A DNA stretch of 64,000 nt from Knoxdaviesia capensis. Its lineage: Eukaryota > Ascomycota > Sordariomycetes > Microascales > Gondwanamycetaceae. The stretch lies in NCBI GenBank assembly GCA_001510575.1, contig LNGK01000012.1, forward strand, positions 394,389 through 458,388, read 5' to 3'. Of this stretch, positions 58,378 to 64,000 are shown one piece after another. A program made the position numbers and the translations under genes. The notes under the pieces were generated by a model. That model did not search any database. It was not told the DNA's origin and saw only the letters and a list, made by a program, of their open reading frames with translations. Numbering within the stretch: the stretch's first letter is position 1; the number at the start of each line of letters is the position of its first letter.

Positions 58378-60119
58378 ATGACTTCCGTCGCCATTGACGT
58401 CGATCCCGAGGCGGATACTCCCCCCGTCATCACCACCCGCAAGACCCGCGGTGGCCGCACCATCCAGTACCGATTGACCATTCTCCAGCAGCCTGAGCGC
58501 GCCAGAGCCTGCGGTTCCGGATCCAAATGTATGAACCATCAAACTTTCTCCCACGCAAAACCATGCCCGCTTGTCTTTTGGCTTGAGTGCTAACAATCCT
58601 GATGTATCTTCCAGCCGCCGCTGACCGGAGACCCGTTGACCCGCCGCCTGTTGTCGAACTCAAGATCTTCGAGCTCGGTCCCACCCAGAAGTTCGACAAT
58701 GATATCACCTTCCAGTACGAGGCCAACTTCTTCCTCTTCGTTACTCTCGAGCAGGCTCGCCCCATGGCCCATGGCCGTGTCCAGACCCCCGCCGCGACCA
58801 CTCCCCCCGTGCTGACCGGAATGCCCGTCTCTGGTATGGCATATCTGGATCGTCCCGCCGAGGCTGGATATTTCCTCTTTCCCGACCTGTCGGTTCGCCA
58901 CGAAGGCCGCTATGTGCTGAGCTTCAACCTGTACGAAGGCATCAAGGATCCTGCCGATGCCGACATTGAGACCCCCGGATCCCCCACCCAGGTTTCGCAC
59001 CACGGCGAGTCGTTCGATTGGCGCATGGAGGCCAAGTCGGAGCCGTTCAACGTCTACAGCGCGAAGAAGTTCCCTGGCCTGACCGAGAGCACAGCCCTCA
59101 GCCGCACCGTGGCTGAGCAGGGATGCAGAGTTCGCATCCGCCGTGATGTGCGCATGCGCAGACGCGAGGGCAAAGGCGGCAACCGCTCCTCCGCGGACCA
59201 CGAGAAGGAAGCCGCTGAATACCAACGCCGTGCGTCGAGAACCCCCGAGAGACAGGTGCACGACCAGTTCCGCCAGCGCTCGCAAAGTGCCGGCAGTGAG
59301 CACAGCCGGGCCGGATACCCCGGTTCCGATGGCCGCAGACCATCCGATGCCGACGGCTCGTTCCAGCCGTCGGTGCCTGCCTACTCGCAGCCTCCGCCCC
59401 AGGCCGACCACTATCCGTATGCGAACAACTCGCCATATGCTCCTCCTCCCCCTCCCTCGGTGTCTCATTACCCGGCTCCTCCCGTCCAGCCTATCCCGAT
59501 CTCTCCGGCCACCGCCTACCCCTCAAACACTGGCGCCTCGCCCATCGGTACTCCTCAGTCCCGGTACATTTCCATGCGGCGGCCTTCGCAGCCTCATCAT
59601 GATACCTTTCCCAATGATGTCAACGCCATGGCTGAGCGTCGCAACTCGACTGCGCGGTCGATTCCTCCATCGCCTTCTCCGCACTATCCTCCCCTGGAAG
59701 TTGATATGAAGCGCGAGGATCACATGCGCGATCGCCGCCCGTCGTTCCCGGCTTCGATCATGGCGCCCGCTAGCCACCTTCCCAAGCCCCTCGACTCCTT
59801 CACCCTCCCGCCCCTGAAGATTGACCGCCACATGCCTAACTACGATGTGTCCGTCATTGAGCCCGACACGGACACGCCCTCGCTGCCGCCGATTGCCCCT
59901 CGTGCCGGCGACAAGCGAGCCCGTGAACCGTCGCCGTGCGATGCTAATCGGTCTTACCACAATGGCGAGCGCCAAAGCGATGCTTCGTCGTCCAAGTCGT
60001 TCTACCCGTACTCTGCAGGCTATTTTAGCTTCCCCCGCAACACGTCTGACCCTGTTCTGCAGTGGCAGTCTGCCGAGGGACAACTGAAGTCGTTCCCTCA
60101 GAATCCCTTCCGGGATTAA
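58378..60119 (+). CDS. veA: Velvet regulator VeA
   Basis: Light-dependent regulator of development and secondary metabolism. In aspergilli it enters the nucleus in darkness and forms the VelB-VeA-LaeA complex. Proposed exons are 58378-58528 and 58615-60119 (86-nt intron with a CTAAC branch site), giving 551 residues, close to the usual VeA length. The velvet domain spans about 22-230, with the VeA-type block LQQPERARACGSGSK at 36-50 continuing into ADRRPVDPPPVVEL, then GMAYLDRP and FPDLSVRHEGRY. Basic residues at 21-28 (RKTRGGRT) and 222-237 could serve nuclear import. The C-terminal half is Pro/Ser-rich and disordered, with a DTDTPSLPP stretch like a PEST region. The VeA identity, rather than VelB or VosA, rests on the N-terminal block and the length. 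Confidence 0.95.
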
Positions 60120-61772
60120 AACAAAACCCGTTTGCGCCGATAGTTTCATCTTTTTTGCTACATGCACACGCCGCCTGGCTTTGTTTTTGACGTCCTTCCC
60201 TCTTAATGATCTCTCTTTTTTATGCAGTTGACACATGATTTGTGGTTGCGGGCAGGCCGTATTGGTTGCTTCATAATTCCCATCTTTTGCTTTAAATATC
60301 CCCCTCTCTAGTGTCCTTCCAAATTCTTTTCCTATCTCTTGTTCTTCGTCGTCTCGTGTGTCTGGGATGCGTTCGTCATTTTCCATTTCGAACTACCCTG
60401 CCGTTCATTCCTCTGAAATGACTATTTCAGGACTATTTCCTTGTGTCTTTTCTTTTCTTGTTAAAGCTTTGGATACCTGGATGGGTGTCGTTTTTCCTTC
60501 CATCTCTTTTTTTCTTTTCTTTTCATTGGGTCGGCTGCCATTTACTTTTGGCTGCCAGTATTTTTTTTCTAAGGTCTGCGAGGAGACATCTATTCGGAGA
60601 TTCTGGAATAAACCACCATGAATCGTGGAACCGGTGTCTGTGTGTTTGTGCTGGGGGGAAGTGTTTCGATTGATTAACTGGAGGAGAAAACACGGATAAC
60701 GGGGGTATTTGGAATCGTTTTATCTTCGGCAGTTCCACGAACCGCCGGGTGTGGATGACGGATTTCTTTTCTCATTCCTTGGGCATCATCATTTTTTGAG
60801 TGTCGTGTATGTGGATGGTCTGTAAAAAGACAGACCGACCAGCCTCTTTTCCTTTTCCTTTTTCTCTTGTCTTGTTCACATGTTTTTATGTATTTCTGAT
60901 ATATTCTTTCTTGTTCTTCTGATTGAAAGATGTGATGCTCGTTAGTGTGAATGCTTGGCTGAGTTGAGCTTGAGTGCGCGATCGTGGGTGTTCTGAAGTT
61001 CGTTCGATCCTGCACAGAGGTACAGCTTGCTATCGAGGCAGTCGATGTTTCGAAAGCTAGTAAGGTCAATCCTCCGCATGAACCAGATAAAGAAGGGGGG
61101 GTTTTTTGTTCTTTTTTTCTTCCCGATATAGAGTGTTTGCCCATCTTTACTGGGCTTGATATGGGAGCTGGTCATTATGGACTGTGAATTCGGGCGGCTG
61201 TTTTCAGTGTCTTCGGTCAAGGACTGACGTGATTGAGATAGAGAGATCCTGGCAGAACGCGCATGGCTGGCACCACCCCCTGGCTTGGCAACCGGCGAGC
61301 AAAAGACGGCAAAAAGAAGGCAAAAGAAGGCAAAAGAAAAAAAAAAAACCACCACAAAACGTACGGAATAACAGGTAGAGCGCGAGTGGTTGGTTGTAAA
61401 GCCAAGCCGATGGATTCAAAGTTTATACCAAGCATTTCACTAAGGAGGTGTGATAGTGCCTGACAATGTACATACACAGTGTCCCGAACAATGTATGTAG
61501 TAGGCAAAGGAAACGCATGATTAGAAGCGCAGACGAAAGAAGAGGGGGAGAAGGGATTGAAAACCTGGGTCGTGATGTAATGAAGGGTGGGAGGGAAGGA
61601 CGGATCTGTGATGCGGGTAAGCAGGAATAGGATGCATTCTATCCGACTTATGCACTGGACCGTGCAACAGAGCGCAGCTAAGTGGGGGCGCTAAGTGGGG
61701 GAGCAGAAGAAGCATGGAGTAGTACAGAGAAGCCGAGAGAAGAGAGAAATGCAGGAGAAGAGAGTGAGGGAC

Positions 61773-61798
61773 TGAGTGAGTGAGTGAGTGAGTGAGTG
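61773..61798. repeat. (TGAG)6 microsatellite
   Basis: Six and a half TGAG units in intergenic sequence. Confidence 0.95.
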
Positions 61799-63322
61799 GT
61801 GTTGTGTGTTGTTGTTGATATCCTGCCCTGCCATTACTTACACGCACTAGGCGCGGGAATACAAGAAGCCAAGAAGGCGACCTTACGGCCGAGAGACGAA
61901 CAGAACAGCTTCTCTCTAGGCCCTTGGCCCTTGGTCTTTGGCCTTGGGGGATTGGGAATCGGAATGGGTGATGATGGGAAGCACAGATACCGGTGAAGCG
62001 TGTGGAAAGCTCCTTCGGCCAGACGTGATTCCATATATGAACGTACATGTAGTTTAGTTGGGTGGGGATTCTGTATTCATTCGTGCTTACATGTATTGCT
62101 TCATCATCGAGGTGTTTCCACGAGAAGGAACAGTCAGGCAGATATATCCTGAGGGTGTTTGCCTGCCATTGAAACCGAACGAGGGGCTGGCCCAGCGGTG
62201 ACGAAATGCCGGACCTCCAGACTAAAAGCGCGCTCGGGGCAGACTCTAAATCAGCGGGCGGCAAGCAGCTGGAAATTTCACATTAATAATTGAGACCCCA
62301 GTACCCCCGTTCCCCACCTAACTGCAAGCCAAGAACGAAACAAGCAAGACTGAGAGACGAGGGGCCCGGCGTCCGGCTGGCAAGGCGCGGGCGGACCAAC
62401 ACACACAATTGTTTGTTTTTTCTTTGGCTCAAAAAGTCGTGGACGGATTTGGGGAGCCGAGAACAACCTGCTGGATACTGCCGGACGGGATAACACACGC
62501 ATTTTTGTGCTAGACCAAACACCAAGAAGAACAAAACCAAAGAGGGCGAAGGTGCAGCTGGGAGTCGACGCCTGCTGGAGCAGAGCGTCCGTCCGGCCGC
62601 CCTCACGGACTAAGACGAGGGCACAAAGGCCGCACGCTCCTCGTTACATAGACACAGAAGTTACTTACTTCCACATGCACGAGAGAGAGCTGGGTTTGGG
62701 AACCTTGGGCGAGGGAGGATTACGAACGGGCACTAGGGGGAAGTCTCTTTTGTTTCGTAGGGCTGCCGCCGAGTAAACCAAGCGTCGTCCAAGACAATGT
62801 GTGTATTTTTAATGCATTGATTTTGCTTGTTTCTCCGTCAAGCCCATTCGCTGGTGAATCTCGGCATGCCCCCCCCCTTGTGTCTGGTGGTACAGGCCGT
62901 CCGAGATGCTCCGGCGTTTACCGGACATAGGACCCACTTGTGGGCTGCCGCCTAGCTAGGGAAACACGGGGGCATGGGCGAATTTGTAATACGGGGTGGT
63001 ATCGAAAGGTCTACAGACCCTCGAACCACACACACACACGCACGGTTATTCTGTTCCGGCCAGACAACGTGGACATGTGTGTGCATTCGTGAGTAACTAC
63101 CGCTACCTATACAGGTGCAATTTCACAGACGGGCATTAGTAATGGGCCGTGGGAAGTTCTTCAGCCGGGAAGACTACTGCGGTGCCATGCAGATAGCTAC
63201 GTGGCTAGGGAGATGTGTTGTGGTGAGGGGGTGGGCGGACGAAAGTGCTTGCGTTGCGTGATATGCGGACGTGTAAGTGGGATGCAGCAGCCCATGCTCA
63301 TCCAACAGCGACGACTTCTTGG

Positions 63323-63330
63323 TATAAAAA
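63323..63330 (+). promoter_or_regulatory. TATA box of the dehydrogenase gene
   Basis: TATAAAAA about 200 bp before the ATG at 63530, followed by a pyrimidine-rich stretch and an ATG-poor leader. The strong match suggests a regulated promoter. Confidence 0.6.
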
Positions 63331-63529
63331 GACCGGGTTGGTGCCCTTTGGATGGAGGTCTTGAATGTGTCCTGTTCTCATCATCATCACAACTTCTTCG
63401 TCTTCTTCATCTTCTTATAACAACATTCGAACACCCTTTTCTTCCAAGTTCTCTTCTCTTCTTGCCAGAACCCTGTTCTTCACGATACACCCCCAACACC
63501 AGACAGACAGACCCAACAACACCTCCAAA

Positions 63530-64000
63530 ATGTCTTCCACGCTAGCTTCCGTGCCCACCTTGCCCAGCACCCGCGCCTGGCGCACCGACACCTACGACTT
63601 CATCGCCCCGACCCAGCCCAAGCTGTCCAACGCGGGCCGCCACGTGGCGGTGGTCGGCGCGTCGTCTGGCATCGCCATCGGCGTCGCCGAGTCGTTCGCC
63701 AAGTCGGGCGCCGCGTCGATCGCGCTCTTCGCCCGCTCAGCCGACAAGCTGGCCTCCCAGCAGGCGCGCATCGCCGCCGCCTTCCCCGCCACCAAGGTGC
63801 TCGCCTTCACCGCCGACGCCACGAACCTGGCTGCCGTCAAGGCCGCCTTCGCCGCGTACACGGAGGCCATCGGCGCCAAGTTCGACGTGTTGGTTGCCGC
63901 GGCCGCCTACCTGGCGACTCCGGCCACCATCGCCGCCGCCGACCCCGACGAGTGGTGGCGCAGCATCGACATCTCGGTGCGCATCGCCTTCAACCTGGCC
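63530..64000 (+). CDS. Short-chain dehydrogenase/reductase, 3' truncated by window
   Basis: The first 157 codons of a gene that runs off the right edge with no stop. NAD(P)-dependent oxidoreductase with a Rossmann fold. The cofactor loop is seen as VVGASSGIAIG at about residues 42-52, with an acidic-Ala-Thr pattern (ADATN) near 94-98. The usual NNAG motif is replaced by an Ala-rich segment (VLVAAAAYL). The catalytic Tyr-Lys region lies beyond the window, so activity cannot be judged. Third positions are strongly G/C, as in the 13.9-17.6 kb genes. The start was chosen as the first ATG after the TATA box, in a favourable context (CAAAATG). The substrate is unknown. Confidence 0.85.
   Translation, partial: MSSTLASVPTLPSTRAWRTDTYDFIAPTQPKLSNAGRHVAVVGASSGIAIGVAESFAKSGAASIALFARSADKLASQQARIAAAFPATKVLAFTADATNLAAVKAAFAAYTEAIGAKFDVLVAAAAYLATPATIAAADPDEWWRSIDISVRIAFNLA

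Larger units (their letters stand above)
60120..63529. other. Intergenic region veA to short-chain dehydrogenase
   Basis: Holds the veA 3' region (T-rich to about 60.7 kb), a TGAG repeat, and the promoter of the next gene. A 247-codon minus-strand frame at 61521-62264 begins with TTG and has no domain. Nothing else was recognised. Confidence 0.6.

Noticed and set aside
61521..62264. 247-codon minus-strand open frame
   Set aside because: Begins with TTG, has Ser/His/Leu low-complexity sequence derived from a TGAG microsatellite, and shows no motif.

Overview
The window reads as nuclear DNA of a filamentous ascomycete (Pezizomycotina, most likely a eurotiomycete). The evidence is short 80-115 nt introns with GTRNGT donors and CTAAC-like branch sites, pyrimidine-rich leaders, a VeA velvet regulator, a Zn2Cys6 regulator and TTAGGG-type telomere-like boxes. 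The taxonomic guess is an inference from gene types; no marker gene settles it. Gene density is low: eight complete genes and one gene cut by the right edge in 64 kb, separated by deserts of up to 12.7 kb.

Layout. 1-9.3 kb: no convincing gene, an 8-N gap, and a doubtful relic of a Ty3/gypsy element. 9.3-11.4 kb (+): Zn2Cys6 regulator of the Upc2 type in four exons. 13.9-17.6 kb: a G+C-rich island with two convergent genes, an unknown 367-residue protein (+) and an LtrA-family membrane protein (-). 20.4-22.6 kb (-): bifunctional 6-phosphofructo-2-kinase/fructose-2,6-bisphosphatase. 30.0-31.6 kb (+): the Tad3/ADAT3 subunit of the tRNA wobble adenosine deaminase. 33.6-34.8 kb (+): ribonuclease H1 with two hybrid-binding domains. 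41.1-45.7 kb (+): a Mga2/Spt23-like membrane-anchored transcription factor. 58.4-60.1 kb (+): veA. 63.5 kb to the end (+): an N-terminal part of a short-chain dehydrogenase.

The genes do not form a cluster or operon-like pathway. They are housekeeping (glycolytic control, tRNA editing, RNA:DNA hybrid removal) and regulatory genes (Upc2-like, Mga2-like, VeA). Mga2-type factors and Upc2-type factors both act in lipid or sterol control in yeasts, but nothing here links the two.

The most interesting signals are in leaders, introns and deserts. The Mga2-like gene has a 1-kb leader with no ATG except one 13-codon uORF ending 4 nt before the start, and a last intron that is in frame, stop-free and hydrophobic next to the membrane anchor. 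RNase H1 has a 181-codon ATG-less open extension in frame with the coding sequence, and its last third looks like a mitochondrial presequence. Palindromic ACTGTACAGT arrays and telomere-like boxes recur in the deserts. No RNA gene, CRISPR array or intact transposon was recognised by eye.
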